Of a stretch of DNA of 64,000 bases, positions 41,434-49,887 are shown piece after piece. Position numbers and translations under genes: made by a program. Every line of letters starts with the position of its first letter. Positions within the stretch are counted from its first letter, which is position 1. This stretch comes from Actinoplanes regularis (GTDB lineage: Bacteria; Actinomycetota; Actinomycetes; Mycobacteriales; Micromonosporaceae): the NCBI RefSeq assembly GCF_900188005.1, contig NZ_FZNR01000008.1:186001-250000 (forward strand). The letters run 5' to 3'. The notes under the pieces are model-generated. The model did no database searches. It had not been told where the DNA came from and worked only from the letters and a program-made list of their open reading frames with translations.

Positions 41434-42840
41434 TCAGCGGCGCCAGGAACGTGTCGACGTCGCGATCGAATTGCCGGCTCGGTCGTACGCGCGCAGCTGG
41501 ATCTTGAGGTTCTTCCCGTACTTCGCGCTGTTGATCGAGAACGCGTAACCCGACCGGTAGTCAGTGGCGACGCGCTTGCCGTTGACCCAGAGCTCGACCC
41601 GGGCAACGCCGTTCTTGTCGCTGGCCTTGGCGCCGATCTTCACGGTTCCCTTGACCTTGGCGCCGTTCTTCGGGGCGGAGGTGATCGCCAGCGCCGGCCG
41701 CGTGTTGTCGACGACGACCGTCTGGTAGACGTAGCCACCCTGGTTGTAGTTGTCCGCGACCCACCACTTCAGGGTCAGCTTGCCGTCCCGGCCGAGCTTG
41801 AACTTGCCGACATAGGGCGAGGTGTAGTCGGTGACGCTGTAGCCGCTGACCGGCGTCGCGTACTGCACTCCGGACACGTCACCGAACCGCATCGTCGAGG
41901 TGACGCTGGTGCCGCGGACGAGCGTGCCGTTGGCCGGGCTCGCCGAGGTGACCACGGGCGCGTCGGCGTCCACGACCACCGGGAACGAGGTGGTCGAGCC
42001 GTGCCCGTTGACGTCCCAGGCCTTGACCGTCGCGTCGACGGTGCGGCTCTTGGTGCCCCAGTCGTATTCGGTGTTGAGATCGCCGACCAGGACCCCGTCG
42101 GCCCACCACTCGGAGCGCTGCACGCCGGACCGGTCGCTGAGGTACACGCCGAGCCGACCGCGCCTGGCCGGATAGATCTCCGGCTGGTCCTCGACGGTCG
42201 GGCCCTGGTTGTCGACCGTGTAGTAGTGGGTCTCCGGGGTGTCGTTGCCAGCCTTGTCGATCACGTGGAGCGTGACCGAGCTGTTGATCGGGAACCCGGA
42301 GGTATCCCAGGTCAGCTGCCATGGCGCCGTCGTCGCCCGGGCGATCTCGGTGCCGAACCGGGTGAGGGTCACGGCCGCGACGTCGTCGGGCAGATCGGTG
42401 GCGGTGATCGTGGTGGTGTCGTGCACCAGCCCGCCGATCGGCGAGAACTTCCCGGTCGGTGCGACGAAATCGGTGTGCACCCGGGTGGTCAGGTCGGTGT
42501 GCACACCTGGCGCGGTGTAGAACTCGACCGTGACGTCGGCGTCGGTGTTGTCGGCCACGTCATTGAGATGGGCCTGGACGCCGGGCTGTCGCGCCTTGGC
42601 GGCGTCGACGAAGTAGGGATTCTTGCCGTTGACCAGCGTTCGGATGGCGAGGACGTCGTCACCGAAAACGGGCTTGAAGTAGGTGGCACGGCCCAAGGGC
42701 TGCCCGTCGGTGAGACCGGTCGTCCTCGTGACCGGGTTGGTGTCGTCGGCCAGGGCCGGAGCGCCACCCATGAGAATCAAGGAACTGGACAGCGCCGCGA
42801 CCGCGGCTGCGCGAAGCGTCTTCAACGCCGCATCCCCCAT
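41434..42840 (-). CDS. Secreted Ig-like protein with C-terminal YRR-type module
   Basis: 468 aa from ATG 42840; TTG 42825, 6 bases after GGGGGAT, may be the real start, as in 25918. Signal peptide (AAAVAALSSSLILMGGAPAL), a His-rich first domain (VEFYTAPGVHTDLTTRVHTD), Ig-like domains (VQRSEWWADGVLVGDL, as in the two large paralogues), then the module (KNGVARVELWVNGKRVATDY, AKYGKNLKIQLRAYDRAG, TRSWRR). It is the most divergent full YRR member, ending SWRR. A TACAAT box lies just upstream. Confidence 0.78.
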   Translation of the reverse strand: MGDAALKTLRAAAVAALSSSLILMGGAPALADDTNPVTRTTGLTDGQPLGRATYFKPVFGDDVLAIRTLVNGKNPYFVDAAKARQPGVQAHLNDVADNTDADVTVEFYTAPGVHTDLTTRVHTDFVAPTGKFSPIGGLVHDTTTITATDLPDDVAAVTLTRFGTEIARATTAPWQLTWDTSGFPINSSVTLHVIDKAGNDTPETHYYTVDNQGPTVEDQPEIYPARRGRLGVYLSDRSGVQRSEWWADGVLVGDLNTEYDWGTKSRTVDATVKAWDVNGHGSTTSFPVVVDADAPVVTSASPANGTLVRGTSVTSTMRFGDVSGVQYATPVSGYSVTDYTSPYVGKFKLGRDGKLTLKWWVADNYNQGGYVYQTVVVDNTRPALAITSAPKNGAKVKGTVKIGAKASDKNGVARVELWVNGKRVATDYRSGYAFSINSAKYGKNLKIQLRAYDRAGNSIATSTRSWRR

Positions 42841-43122
42841 ATTGTATTCAACCGCGGTCACTATATTCCTCATGATCAAGTGAGTCGATCAGCCTTTTAT
42901 GTGGACAGCCCCCGGGATTCCCCTGCGTGGCGGCTGCCGAGGGCTGGATTGTCGGTAACGGAAGGGAACGATTTGCTCGCACCTAGCTATCCAGCAGTTT
43001 GATCAGCAGCCGCCGTTCGAACGTGCTTGAGCGGTCGGGGCGGTGACGGTCGTAATCTCGCCTACCGGGCTTGACCACGAGATTTGTCCCCCGCCGGTCG
43101 GTTCGTCGGCAAAGTCGACCCC

Positions 43123-43140
43123 GGATCGTTGCAACGATCC
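43123..43140. promoter_or_regulatory. Perfect 18-bp palindrome (operator candidate)
   Basis: GGATCGTTGCAACGATCC, centred about 110 bp before the ATG of the 910-aa Ig/IPT gene. Perfect dyad symmetry with no spacer suggests a dimeric regulator site. Confidence 0.45.
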
Positions 43141-43170
43141 CGTACCGACCTCTCACGGCACGCAGGAACT

Positions 43171-43186
43171 GTCATACGTCTATGAC
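43171..43186. promoter_or_regulatory. Inverted repeat GTCATA-N4-TATGAC (operator candidate)
   Basis: Perfect 6-bp half-sites with a 4-bp spacer, about 56 bp before the ATG of the 910-aa Ig/IPT gene and 31 bp after the 18-bp palindrome. Confidence 0.4.
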
Positions 43187-43241
43187 ATGCTTCCGCCATT
43201 CGGGCCTGAACGGGGCCCATCGATCTGCACGGGGGAAACGC

Positions 43242-45971
43242 ATGCACAGGCGTGTGTATTCACTCATAGTCGCGTCAACACTCGGATGCGGAGCGGCAGG
43301 ACTCGGCACTGCGCCGGTCTTCGCCGCCGACGGCGGCCCGACCGGGCTCACCACCGCCAACCAGGCCTGCGCCACCTCGTCGCCGGGGCCCTACCTGAGC
43401 CCTGATCGTCTCAACGACGCCCGGGCGGTCCTCCTGCGCGGCACCTACGACACGTCGGTCTGGGGCGCGAACCCGACCGCCGACTTCCAGGTCTGGGACA
43501 CCGCCCACCCCGATCAGCCACAGGACTGGAGCGACCGGGCCGGGGCATCGGACGGCAAGGTCCTCGTCCAGCTCGAGGACCCGGCACGGCAGCTGGACGG
43601 AGTCACGTACGCCTGGAAGGTCCGGGTGGCCAACGCTTCTGGCACCTCGCCGTGGAGCGACACCTGCTATTACACGATCGACCGCAGCGGCGGCACGGAA
43701 CCGGCCGTCTCCTCCGACGACTACCCGTCCGGCGACAAGCCCAACGGGGAGATCGGTGTCGCCGGCTCGTTCACCTTCATCTCGGCCTCCGACGACACGG
43801 TCAGCTACCAATACTCGTTCTGGGACAACGCCGGCTCGGGCTCCAGCACCGGCAACCAGACCGTTCCGGCCTCCCGGCTCGGTGGCCCGGCCACGATCAC
43901 CTGGAAACCGCGGACTGCGGGCGACACATCATTGACGGTGTACGCGATCGACCGCGCCGGAAACTATTCGGAGCGGCAGTACTACACGTTCTCCGTACGT
44001 GAGACTCGGCCCAGCGTATTCTCGGCGGCCTACCAGAACTCCGCGGGCTTCGGCGATCTGAAGTACAACGTCGGCGTTCCGGGCCAGTTCGACTTCTCGT
44101 CGACCGTCGCGGACACGTCGTCGTTCGCCTGGCACATCGACCAGGACGGCCCCTCCGGCAGCGCCGACGCCGACGCCGACGGCAAAGCCAGCGTGATGAT
44201 CGCGCCGACCAAAGCCGGGCACCAGACCCTTTACGTACGCGCCATCACCCGCGACGGGGCGCAACACCCGGAGCAGGACTACCCCTTCTACGTCGACAAT
44301 GGGCCTCTCGTCACCGGCGACGTGTACCAGAGTGTGGTCAGGGGATCGTCGCTCCGCTTCCACCTCGCACCGCGGACCAGCGACGTGACGTCGTACATCT
44401 ATTGGAATGTCGCCGGCGACTCGTCCGAGTCCGCCAAGACCACCATCCCGGCCGGCGCCGACGGGACAGCCGACCTGACCTGGACGGCGGACAACACCAA
44501 CGAGCGCACGATCGGCGTCCAGGTCCAGGCTCGCAGCGCTGAGGGCACGCTGTCCGAGCCGCGCTGGCTGACGATGAATCTCTCGGGCGCCTCCCCTCTG
44601 GTCACCCGGACCGGTGGTGACGTGGCCGGCACGACCGCCACGATCAAGGCGCGCACCCTGTTGGTGAACCCCACGGAGTACGAAGCGGTCCTGAACAACG
44701 ACGCCACGACCAAGCAGGTCGTCCCCGCGGCCGCGGACGGCACCGCGACATTCCAGTTCACCATGACCAAGGCGCAATACACATCAGTCACCGTGATCGC
44801 GCGCAACGCCGCCGGCGTGCACACCGACCAGGGCAGCACCTCCTGGTCGGTCACCGACGGGCCGGCGATCACGTCGACCGACTTCCCGACGCGCGGCTCC
44901 GGCCACATCAAACCCGGCACGTTCACGCTGAAGTCCCAGCAGACCGGGGCGACCAAGTTCATCTACTCGATCGACGGCACCGATCGCTACAACGTCGAGG
45001 CTCCGATCGCTTCCGACGGCACGGCCACCGTGACGTGGACACCGACGACCTCGGGATACTTCAACCTGCACGCGACGAGCAAGACCGCGAGCGGCGTTCG
45101 CTCGTCCGAGACGTACTACAGCTTCTACATCGAAGCCGACCCCGTGACCGTCACCTCGGTGTCGCCCAGCACGGTGCAGACCGGCGGCGTCCGCACGATC
45201 ACCATCACCGGGTCGGGCTTCAACACGGGCAACTATGTCTACGTCTACCCGTCCGACGGCAGCTACGCGAACGGCACGATCACCGGCGTGTCCGCCGACC
45301 GCCTGACCCTCACAGCCACGGTCGACCTGACCGGGGCTGCGGCCGGCCCAGCTTCGGTGGCCGTCCAGCCTGACGGCTACCACTCCGCGGTCCGGCTCGA
45401 CAACGCCTTCACGATCGTCACCCAGCCGACGCTCAACGTGGTCACCAAGCCTGCCATCACCGGCGTGGCGGCGGTCGGCTCCCAACTCAAGGCATCGACC
45501 GGCACGTGGAACCCGACGGGGACGACCTTCACGTACCAGTGGGCGGCGGGCAGCACCCCGATCCGCGGTGCGACCGGAGCGACTTATCGGGTCCAGGCCG
45601 CCGATCTCGGCAAGAAGCTGTCCGTCTCGGTGACGGCGACCGAGCCCGGCTACCCGGCGGCTACCGCCAAGTCGACCGCGACGTCACCCGTCGCCAAGGG
45701 CGCCGCCCCGAAGGCCACCGTGCTACCGAAGATCACCGGCAAGGCCAAGGCAGGCAAAACAGTCAAAGCCACCACGGGTACGTGGAATCCGAGCGCCAGC
45801 TCGTACCGCTACGAGTGGCGGGCGAACGGCAAGCTCCTGAGCACCACGTCGGCGTCGCTCAAGCTGACCACCGCGATGGCCGGGAAGAAGATCACCGTCA
45901 CGGTGACCTCGGCGAAGCCGGGATACAACAGCGGTCGCGCAACGAGCAAACCGGTCACCGTCCAGAAGTAG
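43242..45971 (+). CDS. Large secreted Ig-like / IPT-TIG repeat protein
   Basis: 909 aa from ATG 43242, with GGGGGAAA upstream. Signal peptide about 1-28 (APVFAAD). Several fibronectin/Ig-like repeats (about 30-630) are followed by an IPT/TIG domain (SPSTVQTGGVRTITITGSGF). Two beta repeats of about 90 residues end it (STGTWNPTGTTFTYQWAAGS, TTGTWNPSASSYRYEWRANG), each followed by a VTVTxxxPGY segment. No catalytic site. Lacks the YRR module despite its location. Predicted extracellular or envelope protein. Confidence 0.78.
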   Translation: MHRRVYSLIVASTLGCGAAGLGTAPVFAADGGPTGLTTANQACATSSPGPYLSPDRLNDARAVLLRGTYDTSVWGANPTADFQVWDTAHPDQPQDWSDRAGASDGKVLVQLEDPARQLDGVTYAWKVRVANASGTSPWSDTCYYTIDRSGGTEPAVSSDDYPSGDKPNGEIGVAGSFTFISASDDTVSYQYSFWDNAGSGSSTGNQTVPASRLGGPATITWKPRTAGDTSLTVYAIDRAGNYSERQYYTFSVRETRPSVFSAAYQNSAGFGDLKYNVGVPGQFDFSSTVADTSSFAWHIDQDGPSGSADADADGKASVMIAPTKAGHQTLYVRAITRDGAQHPEQDYPFYVDNGPLVTGDVYQSVVRGSSLRFHLAPRTSDVTSYIYWNVAGDSSESAKTTIPAGADGTADLTWTADNTNERTIGVQVQARSAEGTLSEPRWLTMNLSGASPLVTRTGGDVAGTTATIKARTLLVNPTEYEAVLNNDATTKQVVPAAADGTATFQFTMTKAQYTSVTVIARNAAGVHTDQGSTSWSVTDGPAITSTDFPTRGSGHIKPGTFTLKSQQTGATKFIYSIDGTDRYNVEAPIASDGTATVTWTPTTSGYFNLHATSKTASGVRSSETYYSFYIEADPVTVTSVSPSTVQTGGVRTITITGSGFNTGNYVYVYPSDGSYANGTITGVSADRLTLTATVDLTGAAAGPASVAVQPDGYHSAVRLDNAFTIVTQPTLNVVTKPAITGVAAVGSQLKASTGTWNPTGTTFTYQWAAGSTPIRGATGATYRVQAADLGKKLSVSVTATEPGYPAATAKSTATSPVAKGAAPKATVLPKITGKAKAGKTVKATTGTWNPSASSYRYEWRANGKLLSTTSASLKLTTAMAGKKITVTVTSAKPGYNSGRATSKPVTVQK

Positions 45972-45979
45972 GCACGCAT

Positions 45980-46009
45980 GCGGCCGCCTCGGCTTCCCGA
46001 GGCGGCCGC
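45980..46009 (+). terminator. Terminator of the Ig/IPT gene
   Basis: 13-bp perfect stem GCGGCCGCCTCGG (45980-45992/45997-46009), CTTC loop. Confidence 0.8.
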
Positions 46010-46170
46010 GATACGCAATCCTTCGTCACTGTCGCCCTCGATCACTTGGCTCGACTGCGCCGTCGAGGCTGATCATGCTCGTGGCACCACTGCCGATATA
46101 AACAGCAGTTGATCAACTCGTAAATCGTGCTAGCGCATCCATCGACAAAGACCTCACACCATGGCAAGAC

Positions 46171-46233
46171 TGCGTCGCGATAACCGCCGGCAACGTGACC
46201 ACCACGTCGACGCGTACCTGGTACCGCCGCTGA
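46171..46233 (+). pseudogene. Remnant of a YRR-module 3' end
   Basis: The frame ending at TGA 46231-46233 reads AGNVTTTSTRTWYRR, the terminal strand and tail of a YRR module. The upstream codons are scrambled. A decayed third fragment of this family. Confidence 0.6.
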
Positions 46234-46289
46234 GCTAAAACGCCAGCGGCATGGTTCTCGCCCTCGGCGGGACCAGGCCGCTCGCCGCG

Positions 46290-46615
46290 CTACGCAGGCT
46301 TCTCTGCGGCCTGCGGTGGGCGGCCGTCGACCTCGACCGCGAGCTGTTGTTCGTCGAACGCCAACCCACCACCGCCGGCTACACCGTCGTCAAAGGCGAA
46401 CCCAAAACCGCCGCCGGCCGCCGGGCCGTCGCCCTCGACAAGCACACCGTCCAGGTCCTGCGGGCACACCGCAGCCGCCAGCTCGCCCATCGCGACAAAC
46501 GGCACGGCAACGGCCAGGTGTGGATCGACTCCGGCTACGTCTTCACTCGCAAGGACGGCGAACCGATCAACCCGAGCTACGCCACCACCCGATTCCGGAT
46601 CCTCACCAACCGCTG
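46290..46615 (+). pseudogene. Catalytic-domain fragment of a tyrosine integrase
   Basis: Contains LLCGLRWAAVDLDRELLFVE (catalytic Arg region), GYTVVKGEPKTAAGRRAVAL and YVFTRKDGEPINPSYATTRF, typical of actinomycete integrases. The N-terminal domain and the C-terminal HxxR...Y part are missing. It breaks off where a transposase fragment on the other strand begins. Confidence 0.75.
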
Positions 46616-46621
46616 GCCTCC

Positions 46622-46826
46622 CCCGCGGCAGAGCCAACCTGCTCAACGCCATCCGCAACCGGGCGACCTCGACCTGGCCACACGCCAGCGCATCGCAAAG
46701 CGCGCCGTGTCCGCGCCGGTGCACGTCGGACAGTGACAGCTCGGGCAGCGAGATCACCGGCCCGTCCGCGTACAACATCGCTTCGGTCAACTCGAACAAG
46801 CTGTCCGCGTCCGGCGCACTGATCAT
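46622..46826 (-). mobile_element. N-terminal transposase fragment (IS701-like family)
   Basis: ATG 46826 starts MISAPDADSLFELTEAMLYA, DGPVISLPELSLSDVHRRGH, GALCDALACGQVEVARLRMA. This matches the N-terminus of the common actinomycete transposase that begins with a LFELTDALLCADGPV-type segment. Only about 68 residues remain. The DDE catalytic domain is lost, so the element is dead. Upstream, a 12-bp inverted repeat (46830-46841/46874-46885) may be part of its end. Confidence 0.65.
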
Positions 46827-47435
46827 TACGGCCCTTGAGTGGTTGCCATGTTGGCTTTGGTCGAGAACTTGATCACTCAAGGGCCACCTTCATGATCGAC
46901 TAGGGTCGATATCAGCCGACGACAGGTTAGAGATCAAGCTAAGAGCGATCGACAATAGGTTCAAGATCTAATCAGGCAGGCACTCGAAGACAGCAAACAG
47001 GCACGGGTCCATCAATTGCCGGGATTCTCTACGCTTCAAAACCGATGGCGCCCCTGCCTGCGCTGCCACCATCGTTGCTCGAACCCATCTGGGACCAGTT
47101 CGCCTCGCTGCGGTCTGAGCAACCCGAGTTCGACCCGACCGATCCGTTGGCTGCCACCGGTGCAGAATCCCGGACCGGGCGGTGTTCGAGCACTTCATCG
47201 CCGCTTGATGCACGGTTCCAGCCATGAACACGACGCGTCGGATGCCGGTTCGGACCGGACGATCCGCCGCCGGTTGCGGGGCTGGGCCGAAGCTGGTCTC
47301 GGCGAACAGGTCCACGAACCGACCCTTGATGCCTACGGGGCGTACCCGCCCCAGTCCAAATCGGTAAGCACTGGGCGTTCGAACGCTCGAACAGTGCGGT
47401 GACCGAAACCCGACCTATGTCATACCCCACTATTT
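46827..47435. other. Region without recognisable gene
   Basis: About 600 bp between the transposase fragment and the leader of the next gene. Open frames here are Arg/Pro-rich with no family resemblance, start context or consistent codon bias. GC content is lower than in the flanks, consistent with mobile-element debris. Confidence 0.5.
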
Positions 47436-47439
47436 AGAT

Positions 47440-47538
47440 CTTGCTCAATGGACGTAGATAGATGATCTTTAAGCTTCAAGGCAATCGAGAGATCTGACTC
47501 CGAACCTGCCGAAGCATCGCTCTTGTCCATCGAGCAAG
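47440..47538 (+). promoter_or_regulatory. Leader with long-range inverted repeat before the 202-aa secreted protein gene
   Basis: CTTGCTCAATGGAC (47440-47453) is complementary to 47525-47538 at 13 of 14 positions. The 3' arm runs into the AAGGAG ribosome site (47536-47541) of the ATG at 47549. Closing the 71-nt loop would mask translation initiation. Confidence 0.4.
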
Positions 47539-47548
47539 GAGCCCCGTT

Positions 47549-48157
47549 ATGAGCCCGCGTAAGCGTACCCAATTACTTGCAGCAGCCTCGGCCGCTGCAG
47601 CGGCAAGCGCGCTCGCCTTCGCTGCTCCCGCCCAGGCCGACACCGCTTCCACCGAGGCCGTCATCGTCTGCGACGCCAACGAAACCGCAATGGTGTTCTC
47701 CGGAAGATCCACCACGCCGACCATCACTCACGTTCTGGCCGTTACCGTCCCGGCCGGCGGCAGCGCTTCCCGAACCTATTCGACCAGGAAGGTCACCACG
47801 ATCACGGCGAGCATCACCGTCACCGCAACGACGACGGCGACCGTGAAGGCTGCCGTCATGGGAGAGATGAGCGAGGAATTCGGCGTCACCCTCGCGGCGG
47901 CCGGAGAACGCACCAAAGAGACCAGCGAATCGGTCACGGTTACCGTTCCCGGAGGTGATTACGCCTTCTACCACGGCGAGAAGAAGTACAACGCCAGCTG
48001 GGCCGCCCACAAGTGCAACAGCAACGGCACCGCGACCTCTAATGCAGGCAAGGGAACGGCCGTGTCCTGGGCTGTCCCGGGCGAGGGTGCGGCAAGTTGC
48101 AGTGCGTCGTACAGCACCAATAGCTTCGCATACTATGCAAAGAGGATCGGCTGCTAG
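47549..48157 (+). CDS. Secreted protein, hypothetical (Thr-rich beta protein)
   Basis: 202 aa. Signal peptide about 1-31 (APAQAD). The mature part is rich in Thr/Ser/Val beta strands (TASITVTATTTATVKAAVMG, ESVTVTVPGGDYAFYHGEKK) with four Cys. The alternating strands resemble secreted actinobacterial proteins with an aerolysin/ETX-like look, but I cannot assign a family. AAGGAG precedes ATG. The next gene starts with no gap (TAG then ATG), so they form an operon. Confidence 0.72.
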   Translation: MSPRKRTQLLAAASAAAAASALAFAAPAQADTASTEAVIVCDANETAMVFSGRSTTPTITHVLAVTVPAGGSASRTYSTRKVTTITASITVTATTTATVKAAVMGEMSEEFGVTLAAAGERTKETSESVTVTVPGGDYAFYHGEKKYNASWAAHKCNSNGTATSNAGKGTAVSWAVPGEGAASCSASYSTNSFAYYAKRIGC

Positions 48158-48865
48158 ATGGCGCTAAGCAGAGCTGCAGGACTCGCGCTGGCCAGCACCC
48201 TCGGACTTGCCGCCACTCTCGGGATCGCCGGATGCACCAACACCCCGGGACCGCAGCCATCACCGTCACTGTCACAGGCGACAGCCCTCTGCGCTCAAAC
48301 CAAGGACACAACCAGCGACGGCATGCTGGAAATGGCAAAGGTGTGGCCGAAGAGCACCAGCGACATGCACGGGTATCAGCTGACAACGTTCGATCAGGCG
48401 GCCTGTTCAGCCGACGCCAATCTGACCCGTCCTGCTCCCGCTGACTGCGACGGTTACTTCCCCTGGATCGCCAGCACCCCCCAACAGGTTCAGGCAATCC
48501 TTGGTAGCAACGGCGTATCCGCCATGTACCAGGCGGTCGTCAGCGGGGACGACCCGGTCCCTACGGGGCAGACCATCAATCCACAGGAGATCCGCGAGGT
48601 GGTTCTGACGATGCGTGGCTCCCACGCCATCGCCGGCCATCCAGTGGCGAAAGCGGGCCAGTTCTGCGGAACGTCGGTAGACGGGCTCGCCTACCCTGCC
48701 TATCGATTGACGGTCCATAGCGCCGATACCGGCTCGGACATCACCGGCCTCATGATCATAGCGAAGAGCACTCTCATCTGGCTGGAGTTCGACCAGCCGG
48801 GCTGGACGGATCAAGCCCGACTAAGGGCAGCAAAACTCGCCATCGCCGCTCGGCCATTTCTGTAG
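48158..48865 (+). CDS. Lipoprotein, hypothetical
   Basis: 235 aa. Lipobox LGIAGC (Cys26). The mature domain of about 200 residues has four more Cys (ATALCAQ, AACSADANL, ADCDGYFPW, GQFCGTS). ATG follows the upstream stop directly, so expression is coupled to the 202-aa secreted protein. Function unknown; predicted on the outer membrane face. Confidence 0.72.
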   Translation: MALSRAAGLALASTLGLAATLGIAGCTNTPGPQPSPSLSQATALCAQTKDTTSDGMLEMAKVWPKSTSDMHGYQLTTFDQAACSADANLTRPAPADCDGYFPWIASTPQQVQAILGSNGVSAMYQAVVSGDDPVPTGQTINPQEIREVVLTMRGSHAIAGHPVAKAGQFCGTSVDGLAYPAYRLTVHSADTGSDITGLMIIAKSTLIWLEFDQPGWTDQARLRAAKLAIAARPFL

Positions 48866-48874
48866 AACCAGTAA

Positions 48875-48922
48875 CGCCCGGCTCGGCGGGAGCCACAAGG
48901 GAGATCCCCGCAGAGCCGGGCG
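48875..48922. terminator. Terminator between convergent genes
   Basis: 10-bp perfect outer stem CGCCCGGCTC (48875-48884/48913-48922) with an inner GGCGGG/CCCCGC pairing. Confidence 0.65.
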
Positions 48923-48933
48923 GTTCACGGAGC

Positions 48934-49320
48934 CTAAAGATAGTCCGGTTCGAGCTCGCTCGTGGCGATGCTGAGTAGTTCCGTAGCCATCGTGCTCCCG
49001 TCCACCTTTTCGAGCCAGGCGACGAGTTGGTCACGTGCCTGTGTCACCGTGGCGGCGAGCGCTTTCTCGTTAGTCACGTCGGCGGGCGCGATGACTCGCC
49101 GCAGTTCCTCAGATTCGATGGCGGCACCGGTGAGTTTCTGGCCGATCCAGAATCCGGAACGTTCCCGCACGACGAAAGTCAGGTGCACGCTCTCTTCGGT
49201 CTGGTTCAACGCGTGGGGATTGTCTCGCCCCGGGTTTGATGGAGACACGCCAACAGCCGCGGCGGACCCGGACGACCCGCGGATTGGTACGGTTCCTGGA
49301 ACGTAGACCATCCGAGCCAA
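48934..49320 (-). CDS. Hypothetical protein
   Basis: Up to 128 aa. The C-terminal 80 residues look genuinely coding (HLTFVVRERSGFWIGQKLTG, then helices EELRRVIAP and ATVTQARDQLVAWLEKV). The N-terminal 35 are dubious and the start is unclear (ATG 49308 has no ribosome site). Family not recognised; possibly a truncated gene of the integrated element. Confidence 0.4.
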   Translation of the reverse strand: MARMVYVPGTVPIRGSSGSAAAVGVSPSNPGRDNPHALNQTEESVHLTFVVRERSGFWIGQKLTGAAIESEELRRVIAPADVTNEKALAATVTQARDQLVAWLEKVDGSTMATELLSIATSELEPDYL

Positions 49321-49359
49321 AGGTCTGCCGCAGTCGCCACTTGCGACGCGGCGCCCTGT

Positions 49360-49887
49360 TCAATCGGCCCCGAACAGGTCTTCCAGCATCGCCTGTGATC
49401 GCGGCGGCAGCGACTCAGTGGGAAAGAACCGATCGCACAGCTTTCGGGCTTCGTCGATCTTTGTGATGCCGATGATCCGCGCAAGGGTACGGAGGTCTTC
49501 CTCGTCGCGGGTGCGGGCTGCGAAGGCTTTCATCGCGAACACGTGCTCGGGGGAGGCTGCCAGCACCCGGATGCCGGGATGGTCGAAGACCTCCCGTTTC
49601 CCGGTGTCTTGCTGGGTGGAGACATAAGTGCTGGCCTGCTCGTTGAGCCACCACGGCGGCAATCCCAGCGCGGCGGCGACGTTGCGCGCCTCTTCAAGAA
49701 CCACGCCGTGCGGCACGAAAACAGCGTCGACATCGCGGGTCACCCGCTGCGCGTCGTAGGCCAACGCCATCGCGGCACCACCAACGATGAACAGGTCAGC
49801 CGTCACCCGCCGACGGACCAGCCGGTCACCGAGCGCAGTGAAGGCACGCTCCAACTCGGCCCGGCCGAGCAGGCCGTCGTCGCTCAC
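49360..49887 (-). CDS. Nucleotidyltransferase-superfamily protein (toxin-antitoxin-like pair)
   Basis: 175 aa. Motif FIVGGAAMALAYDAQRVTRDVDAVF matches the GG(G/S)xDxD-type core of AbiEii/MNT-like nucleotidyltransferases (DUF6036-like), followed by helices (AASPEHVFAMKAFAARTRDE). It could modify nucleotides, tRNA or a partner protein; target unknown. It overlaps the gene at 49884 by 4 bp (ATGA), so they are translated together. It lies within 500 bp of the tRNA-Arg integration site. Confidence 0.75.
   Translation of the reverse strand: MSDDGLLGRAELERAFTALGDRLVRRRVTADLFIVGGAAMALAYDAQRVTRDVDAVFVPHGVVLEEARNVAAALGLPPWWLNEQASTYVSTQQDTGKREVFDHPGIRVLAASPEHVFAMKAFAARTRDEEDLRTLARIIGITKIDEARKLCDRFFPTESLPPRSQAMLEDLFGAD

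Larger units (their letters stand above)
42841..43241. other. Intergenic region between divergent secreted-protein genes
   Basis: About 400 bp without coding character. It holds the likely promoters of both genes and two palindromes listed separately. Confidence 0.5.

Noticed and set aside
46622..46885. A complete insertion sequence
   Set aside because: Only the first ~68 transposase codons remain and no matching terminal inverted repeats or target duplication are visible.
47016..47430. Overlapping 128- and 133-codon frames on both strands
   Set aside because: No family resemblance or start context, and low-complexity Arg/Ser/Pro composition; treated as non-coding.
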